Shown here: one piece after another, positions 1 through 8,289 of the stretch
Position numbering within the stretch: the stretch's first letter is position 1
How the letters are laid out: every line of letters begins with the position of its first letter
Assembly (NCBI GenBank): GCA_032353305.1
Contig: JAUCNG010424909.1
Location: forward strand, 1 to 10,010
Direction of reading: 5' to 3'
DNA from: Cephalothrix spiralis
Taxonomy: Eukaryota > Nemertea > Palaeonemertea > Archinemertea > Cephalotrichidae
Length of the DNA stretch: 10,010 nucleotides
Position numbers and translations under genes: made by a program
The notes under the pieces: generated by a model
Seen by the model: the letters and a program-made list of their open reading frames with translations, nothing else
Database searches by the model: none
What the model was told of the DNA's origin: nothing

Positions 1-710
1 CCCCAGTCTGCTGCAAATGGTGAAGACAAGACTGATGTCACAAAACCTACTGTTAAGTGTCATATCATTCCTCAAATAATTTTAACAGACACAAATAATG
101 TTGATAAAGTCATCAATTTTGATGAAAATAAATCCCCAAATAATATCTATGATAAAGCACCGAATAGGATGTTTCATTCTAATGGAGAAAGTCCTCCCAG
201 CAGTCCAGTTTCTAAAACAACTATTGATCATGAGTTTATTAAATCTAATCTAAAGAGGAAGTTGATTATGGCTTCTGAAAGGGCGAATAAAAATAAAAAA
301 CAAAATACAGGACAATGTTCAAACCAAGAACCAAGCTCAGCTGCTGTTCAAATTGTCCAACAAGGTACCGTTAGTGTTCATTCTCCAGAAATAGTAGGAT
401 CTTCAGAAAGAGTTAGATCACCAGAAAGGGTAGGACCCTCTTTATGTGAAAAAGTTGATCTCAATACAACTGAAAGTTTGATTGTTGCTCCTCCCTCACC
501 AGTAGTTAACATTGACTCTGAATGTAAAGTTGAGCGTGTTACAAATTCCGTTGAAATTCAGGAAGATAAACAACTACTTGCTGAAACTACCACTAGTAAT
601 CAAATAGTAAAGAATGGTGAAGGAGTATTAGAAACTAGTGTTGAATCCCAAACAACAAAACAATTAACTAGTCAAGAAGAACATATCGTCCCAGAATCTA
701 TCGAAGAACC
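1..710 (+). CDS. WRAP53: WRAP53 exon 1 in window: N-terminal tail, 5' partial
   Basis: Frame 1 is open from the first base to the donor gtaagt at 711, so this is the 3' part of the first or an early exon. The ATG at 169 (codon 57) may be an internal Met or the start; the 56 codons before it have the same polar, Asn/Lys/Asp-rich composition, which favours a start further upstream. The encoded tail is low-complexity. It is rich in Ser, Thr, Glu and Gln, with Ser-Pro sites near codons 64, 68, 128 and 140. A KRK cluster (codons 85-87) followed by a second Lys cluster (codons 97-100) could be a bipartite nuclear localisation signal; that role is inferred. It ends in split phase 2 (CC|G, Pro). Confidence 0.85.
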
Positions 711-3700
711 GTAAGTTCATATCTTTTTCATAAATTGTTACATAGCCTGTAGGAACGTAACGTCATAAGTCCACTTTCAGGCGTACAGTAAAATAAACCC
801 AAACGATCCACCCTGGCCGACTAGTGTTATTACAGCCCTGCATTTGCTCCTCTATATCCATGGAGTAAGAGAAACGAAACTAGGGTTGCAATCGGCGAGT
901 AATATGGGCTACAGGTTATTGTTTCGGGTTGAATTTATTGTACGCCAAAAGGTTGACTTAACGTTCCTACAGGCTTCACATTTATTCCGTAAAAATCTAT
1001 AATGTTCATCTTTTGAGTTTGAAGAGATGTCTTTTCAATAATAACTCTGTACAAATTCATCTAAACTCTGCAAAACTATTCAAAAAGGTGGTGTTGCACA
1101 GGTTGCAAATTGATGCTTTTGTGAGAAACACATCTTAATGGGAAGAGATACTCCAAGCTCTCTTGATACTGACCAGAGTATTTCCGTGAACGTAATTGAC
1201 CAACGTTGGCGTCCGTTTTTTCAGGGCGACACATTTTCTGTATGAAGGGTGATTATGTATATTCTTCATTATTGTTCATATATGAATCCAGAGCTTTAGT
1301 TTCAAAGAGTCTTGTTACTTTCACTGGTTATAGAAAGGTCTTAGTTATACATTAAACATCATTTGTAGTCAATAAGAAAAAAATCTTTTAAACAAATCAA
1401 TGAAAGTTCTTTTTTGTTTTCAATTTTAGGCCACCAATTGTTTACAACTTCGGAGCAGCCCCTCAACAAATTACTGGAGCATGGTCAGAATTCTCTGGAC
1501 TACAAGGTGGAAATTTTCTTAAGGGTTGCAAATGGTAAGAGACTATGTTTTTAAATGTTCATATTTACGTTCTCGTATTTGTGATATTGTAATTTGACTA
1601 CACTGACAATAATTTGATTTTGTTTTGAACGCATCCTCGCTTTTTGATAATATAATCGAAAAGGGGGACCTGTAACTTACGATCAAACACAGAATTAGCC
1701 TCTTCGGTATCCCAGTATTGATTCAAAATTACTGTGTGCCACGTGATTACTCAGAATAAAATTCGTGATTAACATTGGCGCTTTGCCTATTCAACACATA
1801 CAAAATCTTCCAACCGCGGGGCAGTTATTTGCCTGAATCTCAAGAAATATTGAAGCTATCACAAAAAGTCACGTGCAAAATTTGTAAAATCAGTATAATT
1901 AGACTATTCAAATAAATAAAATATATTTCGTATATGTTTTATATTAAAATCATAGGAAAATTTGGCGAATTTACGGACTTAGCGTAATTATTTTATCTAA
2001 CTATTTTATCAATCTCCTCTCTGAGAACAACCTTTAGTATTTACTAGAGATTAAAAGTTTTGGTTCGTCCCAAATTTCAAAAGTGGCTTCATGTACGGTA
2101 CTAGATATTTTTGTGATAGTTAAGTATTTCTTGAGTTATAGGCCCAAAACCGCCCGCGTGATGATATTTTGTAAACAGAAGATACGAAACGTGGGTTTAT
2201 TTATCTCGATAAAATTTACTTCCGCATTCGACATGCGCACTCGAGATGCCGATCAGGCTTATTGTTTACGGCGAATGATTAGGAATTGCACTGAGGAATA
2301 AAAGCAACATTCGATAGCAGAGAGAGCTTTATTAATTGCATTTTGCCTTGAAGAGTATTATGGCACATAATTAAGTTTATAACGTTCTAATATTTGATGA
2401 GCAATGGTTTAAAATTTTATTGTCATTTATGTTGACAGGTCTCCTGATGGCACATGTATCATGACAAACAGCGATGACAATACGCTTCGATTATTTAATC
2501 TCCCTGATCAACTTTGGTCGAACAATACGAAAGATATTCCAGAAATGGTAAGTTTTGGTCTTCAGTTGTACCTTTCGGATTACTGAAGTGAAATGGATGC
2601 ATATGGCCTGAGAACGAGAATAACCATAAAATAACTGGCGATACTCCACCAAATAACAACTATTCATATGAATATTTATTGAAAGCAAGTAAAACTTAAA
2701 GTACTAACATATCATTTGTCAATGTATATAGAATTTAAAAATTTGACCTAAAAAGTCTCGTCCGCTGAGAAAAAAATAAGAATTCAAAAATTCCTTTCCC
2801 TTTCTGTTTTCTCAGAATAAATACTATTAAAAATTTGATAAAAAAAGCTGTTGAGTTTCTTTCCAAATCTGCGTCGAGGCGGGAAGATTAAAAAAATAGA
2901 TATTTCGGAAATATCCATCTTCGAAATCCGTAATGCACCAGTAAATAGAATTGACTGCAGGGAGAATCGGGAACTGCCAAAACATCGCCGTATAACGCCC
3001 TAAACGATGGATCCCTCGGTACAAAGCGCTGTAATGGCGAGGATATAGCGATGCATTTCATCTTATCAATTCAAAACATAAATCGTCTTTTTGTTCATAG
3101 GCAGCATGTTTGAAGATGAAGGAATCAGAATTGGTGTACGATTATTGTTGGTATCCTTTGATGTCTTCAAGTGATCCGACATCTTGTTGGTAAGTCGATC
3201 AAAAAACCTTTAACTGATGTAAGAATTCTAAGAGCCAATTACAGTTTCCCGAATTCAATTTCCACTTCGACTAACTGCATTTATACAAAACAACTTCCAG
3301 TCCTCCTAAAATATTAGTCGGAGACTGAGAAAGAGACCGCTTATCAAAAATGCTTTGTGTAAGCTAAGACAGGGTGACCCTTGATAATCTGAAAATTCAC
3401 AGAATGCTAAAAAGCGTCTTGGAAATTTGAAAAAATAGGTAAAATTTGGAACTATCATTGAATTTTTTAATGAATCGTATCAGGCACAAAATAATATTTG
3501 TCGCAACTGCTAATTGGGAATGGGTTGTGAAAGATGTCACGACTGAATGTCATTCAGGCTTTTTCAAGATGGCGTGAATGGATATGTCAGGAAATTCGAT
3601 TTCGGAAAATTGTGGCCACCCTTTGAATAGCTCGAGATAATAGCTGTGTTTACCAATGACCAATTTTCGGTTTTTTGTAATTCTTGAAATTTAAGTCCCA

Positions 3701-6700
3701 TCTTTTTAAGTAATTTAATGACTTTATTATCTTTTTTCAGTTGTATTAGTACTAGTCGAGACACCCCAGTTCATATGTGGGATGCATTTACAGGAGATTT
3801 ACGATGCTCTTATAGGCCTTTCAACCATTTGGTAAGTTAAAAATGACACAAGTTTTTCTGTTTTGACTGGACGAGATAAAGAACTCACAAAAGTGAAAGC
3901 AAAAAAAATTATTTTGGTATATATTCATTAGACAAAAAAAATTAAGTAGTTCCCCATATAAACTATTAATTGTAATCTCTTCATGTTGATGCTCTTAATG
4001 CCTATTTTCTATAACCTTACTAAACTCAGGGTAAGATGACGCTCCGTCTCTTTGTTATACTGTGATCCGACTCCACTCTGCCTTCTAAAAGGAGTCGATC
4101 ACAGTATAACAAAGAGGCGGAGCGTCATCTTACTCTGAGTTTAGTAAGGTAATTTTCAATAATTGGGTATGTTTTTATGTGTTTTGAACTCAGAAAAGGG
4201 GATGTTTTATCAGTCAAAAGTGACTAACATGAATAATTGACATATATAGAGTCTACTTTTTAAGACTAAATTTGTGACATATATTTCCAACTGGCAGAAA
4301 TGCTTATGCAATTTCTGCCTGTTTAAAATCATTATTTCATCTCATATAGATCTTCTCTTCTAATCTCTATACCATTTTTTCTTCAAACCTTGCATTGTTA
4401 TTGTTATTGACCTATTATTATTATTTTTGTTTTAAATTCTAGGATGAAAATGTAGCTGCTCATAGTCTTGCATTTAGTAATGATGGTAGTAAAATTTACT
4501 GTGGTCTAAACAATACAGTCATGGTGTTTGATATTACAAGACCTGGTCGAGATTTTAAACAAAGAGCAGTTAAAAAGAAAGGTAGTAATTCGCATTCATT
4601 TTATACTCATTCACATTGTAGGCGCTGATGAAATTAAATAGCTGAGCGATTTTAGGCGTATGTAGGAATATGAGCTATTTTACCTCATCTTAAAACACAA
4701 AATATTCGACAGGATAACGAATGTCGGAAGCCAAAGTATCCTGAGCAAGCGAAGTTGGGTCCAAGGGGCTGTTATGGGACCGCATTGGATCATGGTGATA
4801 ATTATAAAATTTAATAAGTGAAGAACTTCCATTATTTGTATGGTTTATGAATACCAGGATGAATACATTGAATGCGCAGAAATATGGTCTTATTAAATAC
4901 CGTTAACCAATTTTCATTTTGTCCCGCTCCCTTTTGCCATTTTCCCGCTTCGCACTATACCCCTACCCTTTACCCTCTTGTTGTTAAAGCTACATGTAGC
5001 ATCCACGAGTGGAGGGTACATGGCCCGTTTTCCAATAACAGGCCACCAACCCAATGTTACAGCTAACAGCTGCTAATGCAAAATAAGGCATTGGTCATTT
5101 GATAACTGAAGTCCAAATCCTGGGCCTCAATTACTTTAACATGCGTACACGCGGCTAATGTGCGTTGGAAAGCATTTCGAAGCGTTCATGCGTACACGCA
5201 CCTAACGTACGGTATTATTATGCCTCTAGATTTTTTTCATTGACCTATTCTGGTGTATCAGCTATAGAAAATATGCCTCCGTATAAATCTCGACTACAAT
5301 ATTAGGCCATTGTAGTAATATACATATTGCCTAATAGAGCTGAAAGCTCCTTATCAAAAATTTCTATTAATGAATGTTTTTTTTATTAAGGTGAAATGTC
5401 TCAGTCTGGTATTTTATCATGTATTGCGATGAGTCCTACAGAAAATATTTATGCTGTTGGATCTTATTCAAAAACAAGTAAGAATTTTTTTTTAAACTTT
5501 TTACTTTTGATCCATAAATGTCGAAGAGCAATCGAAGACCTGGTGATAATACAGTACCCTGAAATCCGAACCAACCGACTACTGATCAAGTAATGTTTAT
5601 TATTTTTGTCATAAACTGAGCATTCGCTGCAACAATAATGACGTCATGTGCCACGAGATTCGAATGGCACGGATCTAATTCAACACGGTGTAGCATGAGA
5701 TTCGAAATGATTTGAGAAGGACGACATAAACTGAAACGATTACAGTGTAATAATATACGAAGACCTGTGCCCTTAATCACCCACTTAAAATTAGTTATTT
5801 GATTTTGATTTAAATATTTTTCAGTTGGTCTCTATTCCGAACCAAGTGGAACACTATTTTGTCTCCTCCAAGGTCAACGTGGTGGTGTGACGCATATCCA
5901 GTTTTCTCCAGATGGTAATAAAATATACTCCGGAGGTAGAAAGGTAGGTTACTTTCGGTAGTATTTTACTGATTCGTTCCTCTGACCGAAAATTCAAATT
6001 CACAATTGTTTGCACGTCGAATTGAAAGAATTGTCAAAATATAATCAGGGGACGTTAGCCGCTCTTTCAGGAGATCAAAAACCTAGACTAGCTAGCCCTT
6101 AAACCAGAGCTAGATGATGGCATTTTGAAAATGTCTTATTTTTTAATTTTACGATAGTGGATCTATTAAAATGGCCTACCCGTAACTATAAAGACTTCCG
6201 CCTTCTCATCGCCTATGCCGACGTATTGCCGCGTATCAGTTTATAAGTTCAAGTGGGCGACATTATCGGCACGGATGGAGTTATTGCCGCGATTGCCGAT
6301 GCAGGGAAATATCCGCCAATTATTCGCCGTCTGTGCCGATTGCCGATATTGCTACGAATCAGGTTTTCTACATTACTTTCCACAAAAGACGAAGCGCTTC
6401 TGTCTTATTTTGTATGAAAAAATTTATTCAGCATAACATTTTTGGTTGCCCTTTACATTAAATCCTTACCCCCGGGCTTGGGGTAAAATATGATCAAATA
6501 TGGCTAGATGCTCTAGAAGCTATCACGAGAGTCTCATCCCATGTGCACTGTTAAGCGCTTCTGTCTCGGAGATTACAGATTCAAAGAAATATCCTGGAAT
6601 TTTGTCAAGTCCTGGAAAAATTGAAACAAGTCCTGGAAAAAATAAAAAGACTTCTCAATTTTTTAATTCATTCCATTTTCAAAGTTTCTTAAAATCGCGA

Positions 6701-7383
6701 TATGATTCTTGTTTTTTTCAAAATTTCGCTAGGCTCAATAACATGATAATATATCATTATTTGTGTAAGAAGGCGCGCATAAATAACAGGTTTTTTTGCA
6801 CTTGATGCATGTTCATGTAACATATGTCCTATCCCTAAATGCGAACGCAATTGCGTAAAATTGCTTAATGGCAATTCCGCAAAATGCCTTAAAACCGCCA
6901 TTATGACCCTTAATGTTTTTTAATTTTTCTCGGATATTCGTGGTAAAAAATCCTGTAATTTATTTTAAAAGTCCTGGAAAACACCTGGAATTTTGCTGAA
7001 ACAAATCCGTGGGAACCCTGTAATGACATTCAGAATATATTAATGACATGCAGAATGTATTAAGTTGTGTAACTTAATCACGAAATGAACAGTATTAACT
7101 GTTTTCTGTATCTTAGCTTTCGTATTAAGGTAACCGCAATAACTAATTCTAGCGACAATACGGCTTTAAAGTTACAATTCATTAAGCCGCCTCTAAATGT
7201 TATTATTAAAGTGTGTTCGTAGATCAAAGTTTCAAAATGCCAGACACTAATTACTTTCGTTTGTTGTTTTTCTTTTTAGGATCCTGAAATTCTTTGCTGG
7301 GATATGAGAAATATGGGAACAGTATATTGTACACTCAAAAGACAAGTAGAAACTAATCAAAGGATATATTTTGACGTAGAAAG
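1..7383 (+). CDS. WRAP53: WRAP53/TCAB1 (WDR79) homologue, nine exons, partial at both ends
   Basis: WD40 scaffold that, in known animals, binds the CAB box of H/ACA scaRNAs and telomerase RNA and delivers them to Cajal bodies. Exons: 1-710, 1430-1534, 2439-2547, 3101-3189, 3741-3831, 4443-4581, 5391-5477, 5825-5943, 7280-7383. Phases agree at every junction (2,2,0,2,0,1,1,0,2), giving 517 codons plus two bases. Residues 1-236 are a polar tail; WD blades follow. Family hallmarks seen: [85 protein letters not shown] and [10 protein letters not shown]. These follow the order and spacing I recall for vertebrate WRAP53. Vertebrate proteins of about 550 residues have roughly 100-150 residues after NQRIYFD, and these are missing here. 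The true start is unknown because the frame is open to base 1; the first in-frame ATG is at 169. Confidence 0.9.
711..1429 (+). other. WRAP53 intron 1 (719 bp) with a MITE
   Basis: A GT-AG intron. The first third is occupied by a 232-bp inverted-repeat element (744-975, listed separately). The rest is AT-rich, with no ORF, RNA-like fold or further repeat that I can support. Confidence 0.85.
744..975. mobile_element. Short non-autonomous DNA transposon (MITE)
   Basis: The ends are imperfect inverted repeats of about 55-61 bases (744-804 against 921-975). The outermost 15 bases, AGCCTGTAGGAACGT, are exact; similarity then continues through GTCA, GGCGTACA and AATAAA-like blocks. The flanks TTACAT (738-743) and TCACAT (976-981) could be a 6-bp target duplication with one mismatch. 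It has no ORF, so it would need a transposase supplied in trans. The centre holds a second, weaker palindrome around CCATGG (near 860). The superfamily is not recognised. Confidence 0.82.
1430..1534 (+). CDS. WRAP53: WRAP53 exon 2: entry into first WD blade
   Basis: The acceptor is a T-rich tract ending CAATTTTAG at 1429 and the donor is gtaaga at 1535. The exon encodes [13 protein letters not shown], then the family motif [10 protein letters not shown], then GGNFLKGCK and the first two bases of Trp. This joins the N-terminal tail to the first strand of the beta-propeller. Phases 2/2 keep the frame. Confidence 0.93.
1535..2438 (+). other. WRAP53 intron 2 (904 bp), no repeat recognised
   Basis: A GT-AG intron, mostly AT-rich and stop-dense in all frames. 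Two CACGTG E-boxes occur at 1740-1745 and 1870-1875. A slightly GC-richer stretch at about 2140-2290 produces a short chance ORF. I see no inverted repeat or RNA gene. Confidence 0.75.
2439..2547 (+). CDS. WRAP53: WRAP53 exon 3: WD blade 1
   Basis: The acceptor is GTTGACAG at 2438 and the donor is gtaagt at 2548. It encodes [19 protein letters not shown] followed by [10 protein letters not shown], a typical blade with the SPDG turn and the NSDD..LRLF strand. It ends exactly on the ATG of Glu-Met (phase 0). In this family the next segment resumes at Cys-Leu-Lys, as seen in exon 4. Confidence 0.94.
2548..3100 (+). other. WRAP53 intron 3 (553 bp), nothing recognised
   Basis: A GT-AG intron, AT-rich, with no repeat, RNA fold or credible ORF seen. 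The short reverse-strand ORFs here (2491-2688, partly over exon 3, and 2827-3024) are composition effects. Confidence 0.75.
3101..3189 (+). CDS. WRAP53: WRAP53 exon 4: WD blade 2, first half
   Basis: The acceptor is TTTTTGTTCATAG at 3100 and the donor is gtaagt at 3190. It encodes [20 protein letters not shown], then [20 protein letters not shown] is one of the most characteristic WRAP53 signatures and separates this protein from generic WD40 proteins. It ends in phase 2 (TG|T, Cys). Confidence 0.94.
3190..3740 (+). other. WRAP53 intron 4 (551 bp), nothing recognised
   Basis: A GT-AG intron. Its only structure is a short palindrome, CTGAATG-T-CATTCAG, at 3543-3557. There is no coding signal. 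Confidence 0.75.
3741..3831 (+). CDS. WRAP53: WRAP53 exon 5: WD blade 2 end / blade 3 start
   Basis: The acceptor is a strong pyrimidine tract, CTTTTTTCAG, at 3740; the donor is gtaagt at 3832. It encodes [20 protein letters not shown], then [10 protein letters not shown]. The [14 protein letters not shown] segment corresponds to the SREnPiHiWDAFTG block of vertebrate homologues. It ends in phase 0. Confidence 0.95.
3832..4442 (+). other. WRAP53 intron 5 (611 bp) with a long hairpin
   Basis: A GT-AG intron with a T-rich 3' end. It contains the 137-base near-perfect inverted repeat at 4014-4150 (listed separately). Outside that it is AT-rich and featureless. Confidence 0.8.
4014..4150. repeat. 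Near-perfect hairpin, 60-base arms, 16-base loop
   Basis: The left arm 4014-4074 and right arm 4091-4150 are reverse complements except for two substitutions and a one-base indel. They enclose a 16-base loop (4075-4090). The arms are less AT-rich than the surrounding intron. The flanks ATTTTCTATA (4004-4013) and ATTTTCAATA (4152-4161) agree at 9 of 10 positions and could be a target-site duplication, which suggests a recently inserted fold-back element. Once transcribed as part of the WRAP53 intron it would form a long double-stranded stem. No transposase or known terminal motif was recognised. Confidence 0.9.
4443..4581 (+). CDS. WRAP53: WRAP53 exon 6: WD blade 3
   Basis: The acceptor is TTTTAAATTCTAG at 4442 and the donor is gtagta at 4582, weaker than its neighbours but required by frame. 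It encodes [38 protein letters not shown], then a basic stretch KQRAVKKK. The DExxAAHSL.FS.DGs...CG.N.TV.VF..tRPGRD pattern is a WRAP53 signature. It ends in phase 1 (G|GT, Gly). Confidence 0.94.
4582..5390 (+). other. WRAP53 intron 6 (809 bp)
   Basis: A GT-AG intron with a T-rich 3' end. It holds a perfect 12-base palindrome GCTACATGTAGC (4989-5000) flanked by TACCCTC/GAGGGTA arms (4971-4977, 5012-5018). It also holds two related 24-base copies starting ATGCGTACACGC (5141 and 5188), and an ATTAGGC/GCCTAAT inverted pair near 5300-5335. No gene is visible; a short ORF at 4872-5066 has no coding character. Confidence 0.75.
5141..5211 (+). repeat. Two direct 24-base repeats, ATGCGTACACGC type
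   Basis: Copies at 5141-5164 and 5188-5211 start 47 bases apart and match at 20 of 24 positions; the first 12 bases are identical. They are more GC-rich and CpG-rich than the surrounding intron. Whether this is a decayed tandem repeat or the edge of a transposon is not clear. Confidence 0.6.
5391..5477 (+). CDS. WRAP53: WRAP53 exon 7: WD blade 4, first half
   Basis: The acceptor is a T-run ending TTATTAAG at 5390; the donor is gtaaga at 5478. It encodes [20 protein letters not shown], then [19 protein letters not shown].....A.GSYs matches the family. The ATG at 5396 inside it is not a start; it is an internal Met. Confidence 0.94.
5478..5824 (+). other. WRAP53 intron 7 (347 bp)
   Basis: A GT-AG intron. 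It contains a full CRE-type palindrome ATGACGTCAT (5638-5647), a small GTGCCA/TGGCAC hairpin just after it, and GAGATTCGAA repeated at 5655 and 5697. No gene is seen. Confidence 0.75.
5825..5943 (+). CDS. WRAP53: WRAP53 exon 8: WD blade 4 end and blade 5
   Basis: The acceptor is TTTAAATATTTTTCAG at 5824 and the donor is gtaggt at 5944. It encodes [32 protein letters not shown], then KIYSGGRK. The GGVTHI.FSPDGN..ySG.RKD block, completed by the Asp of exon 9, is strongly conserved in WRAP53. It ends in phase 0. Confidence 0.95.
6205..6365 (+). repeat. Degenerate TTGCCG/TGCCGA-rich patch
   Basis: Within about 160 bases the words ATTGCCG, TGCCGA and GCCGCG recur many times on the + strand, and the complement CGGCA occurs once. 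The patch is clearly richer in G+C and CpG than the rest of the intron. It looks like a decayed simple or tandem repeat. A 73-residue chance ORF covers it. Confidence 0.5.
6590..7020. mobile_element. Probable remnant of a hAT-like non-autonomous element
   Basis: The right end reads GTGGGAACCCTG (7009-7020). Its reverse complement begins CAGGGTTCCCAC, a terminal motif common in hAT-type transposons. The interior has TCCTGGAA words at 6592, 6610, 6631 and 6972, and CCTGGAA at 6983; such subterminal words are typical of that kind of element. No matching left CAGGGTTCCC end is visible, so the left boundary is a guess and the copy may be truncated. TAATGACA (7021-7028) would be the 8-base target duplication, but no second copy is found on the left. 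Confidence 0.5.
7021..7077 (+). repeat. Two tandem 20-base units plus a short palindrome
   Basis: Units 7021-7040 and 7041-7060 both begin TAATGACAT and match at 18 of 20 positions. The palindrome TTAAGTT-GTGT-AACTTAA follows at 7060-7077. They directly abut the hAT-like end. Confidence 0.7.
7280..7383 (+). CDS. WRAP53: WRAP53 exon 9: end of WD blade 5 and start of next blade
   Basis: The acceptor is GTTTTTCTTTTTAG at 7279; the donor is gtaatg at 7384. It encodes [20 protein letters not shown], then [14 protein letters not shown] and two bases of the next codon. TNQRIYFD is the family block directly before the final WD blade. The frame leaves in phase 2, so at least one more exon is needed. 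I find no WD-like continuation on the + strand in 7384-10010. Confidence 0.94.
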
Positions 7384-7490
7384 GTAATGTGTAGTTGAAA
7401 AAGCATCTTTAGATACCATTTTTATGAGGCGTCTCAAACCATGACCTTTTTTTAGTTCGGGCACTACTGATAGAGCTAAAAAATAAACTA

Positions 7491-8229
7491 CAGTCAAATC
7501 CCTATAAATACACATTATAATTCCGTTCCAAGGAATTATTGGCACTTCGCGAAAATGTGCATTTATAGAGTTTTTGGAAAATTTAGACCGGCCCGAAAAT
7601 CCAAAGAATAAATAATGTAATATATTTATTATTCATAATAAAACAAAGCACATATTGTATTTACGACTATAGAATAAATTAATATTGTATTGTACTTTAT
7701 TAAAAGATTATCATTTATAAATTAAAGGACTGGGTAGAGTGGATGGTGCTGGACTGGCTTGGTTATCTTGATGATTTTTCTTTCAAGGCAATCAATAATA
7801 AATAACGATAATTCATAAACTTTGATTTAATACTCTCTTAATTTTGATCATGCTCGGTAATTTAATAGAATGCTATTATAAATAATACCTGGTTCGATAG
7901 GTTTTAATGATAATGGTAATATATTTGTGCACACATATCATTTGAAAATGCAAAACAAAATATAACAAATGAATTTGACGTGGATAATTTATAGAAAATT
8001 GCATTATTATGTTCAAAATTTTGAATTATAAAAGTTAGTTCAAACCACAAAATGGGCATTTTTCGAGGTTTTTAGAGCATTTCGTTCTACGAAATGATGG
8101 GCACTTCGCGAAACACGGGGTTTTCGGCATTTCGTGAGTTCTTAGTACACGAGAAATACACCGTTCCAGAGATCAACGTATTGTGAGGATGGGGATTTAT
8201 AGAGGTGTGTACATTGAGGGATTTGACTG
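7491..8229. mobile_element. Pogo/Tc1-mariner-like MITE (739 bp) with TA target duplication
   Basis: The left end CAGTCAAATCCCT (7491-7503) is the exact reverse complement of the right end (8217-8229). Both are flanked by TA (7489-7490, 8230-8231). CAGT ends with a TA duplication are typical of the pogo/Tigger branch of Tc1-mariner. A subterminal hairpin lies inside the left end: 7502-7516 with 7554-7568 (14 of 15), and 7517-7524 with 7532-7539 (8 of 8). GGCACTTCGCGAAA recurs near both ends in the same orientation (7541, 8100), as does CCGTTCCA (7523, 8161). The interior is very AT-rich with no transposase ORF. Confidence 0.85.
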
Positions 8230-8289
8230 TATTGGTATTTTTGGATTCCTTTGGCCAGAAAACCATGTTCCCAACCCTATTATTCTAAG

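Larger units (their letters stand above)
5944..7279 (+). other. WRAP53 intron 8 (1,336 bp), repeat-rich
   Basis: A GT-AG intron. Region by region: 6205-6365 is a GC-richer patch with many TTGCCG/TGCCGA words. About 6590-7020 carries repeated TCCTGGAA motifs ending in a hAT-like GGGAACCCTG. 7021-7060 is a 20-base unit repeated twice, followed by an 18-base palindrome. The two longest ORFs (6500-6805 + and 6689-6901 -) overlap the repeat and look non-coding. Confidence 0.75.

Noticed and set aside
1740-1875. Two CACGTG E-boxes as an intronic enhancer
   Set aside because: Six-base matches 130 bases apart are weak on their own; mentioned in the intron entry only.
2157-2294. C/D-box snoRNA in intron 2 (GTGATGA ... 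CTGA)
   Set aside because: The boxes are about 135 bases apart, there is no terminal stem and no C'/D' pair was seen.
2083-2301. 72-codon ORF in intron 2 as a small gene
   Set aside because: It lies between two supported WRAP53 exons, resembles no family I know, and is short enough to occur by chance.
3543-3557. Palindrome CTGAATGTCATTCAG as a regulatory site
   Set aside because: Seven-base arms of this kind are expected by chance in 10 kb and nothing nearby supports a role.
5396-5593. Independent 65-codon gene starting at the ATG at 5396
   Set aside because: Its first part is WRAP53 exon 7; the remainder reads through the donor gtaaga into the intron.
6500-6901. ORFs of 101 codons (+) and 70 codons (-) in intron 8
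   Set aside because: They overlap the TCCTGGAA repeat element, overlap each other on opposite strands, and lie between two well-supported WRAP53 exons.
7161-7189. CGGCTT/AAGCCG hairpin in intron 8
   Set aside because: Six-base arms with a 17-base loop are within chance expectation.
7894-7901. GGTTCGAT as a Pol III B box of a tRNA-derived SINE
   Set aside because: The second half of the B box does not fit, no A box lies upstream, and it sits inside the pogo-like MITE.
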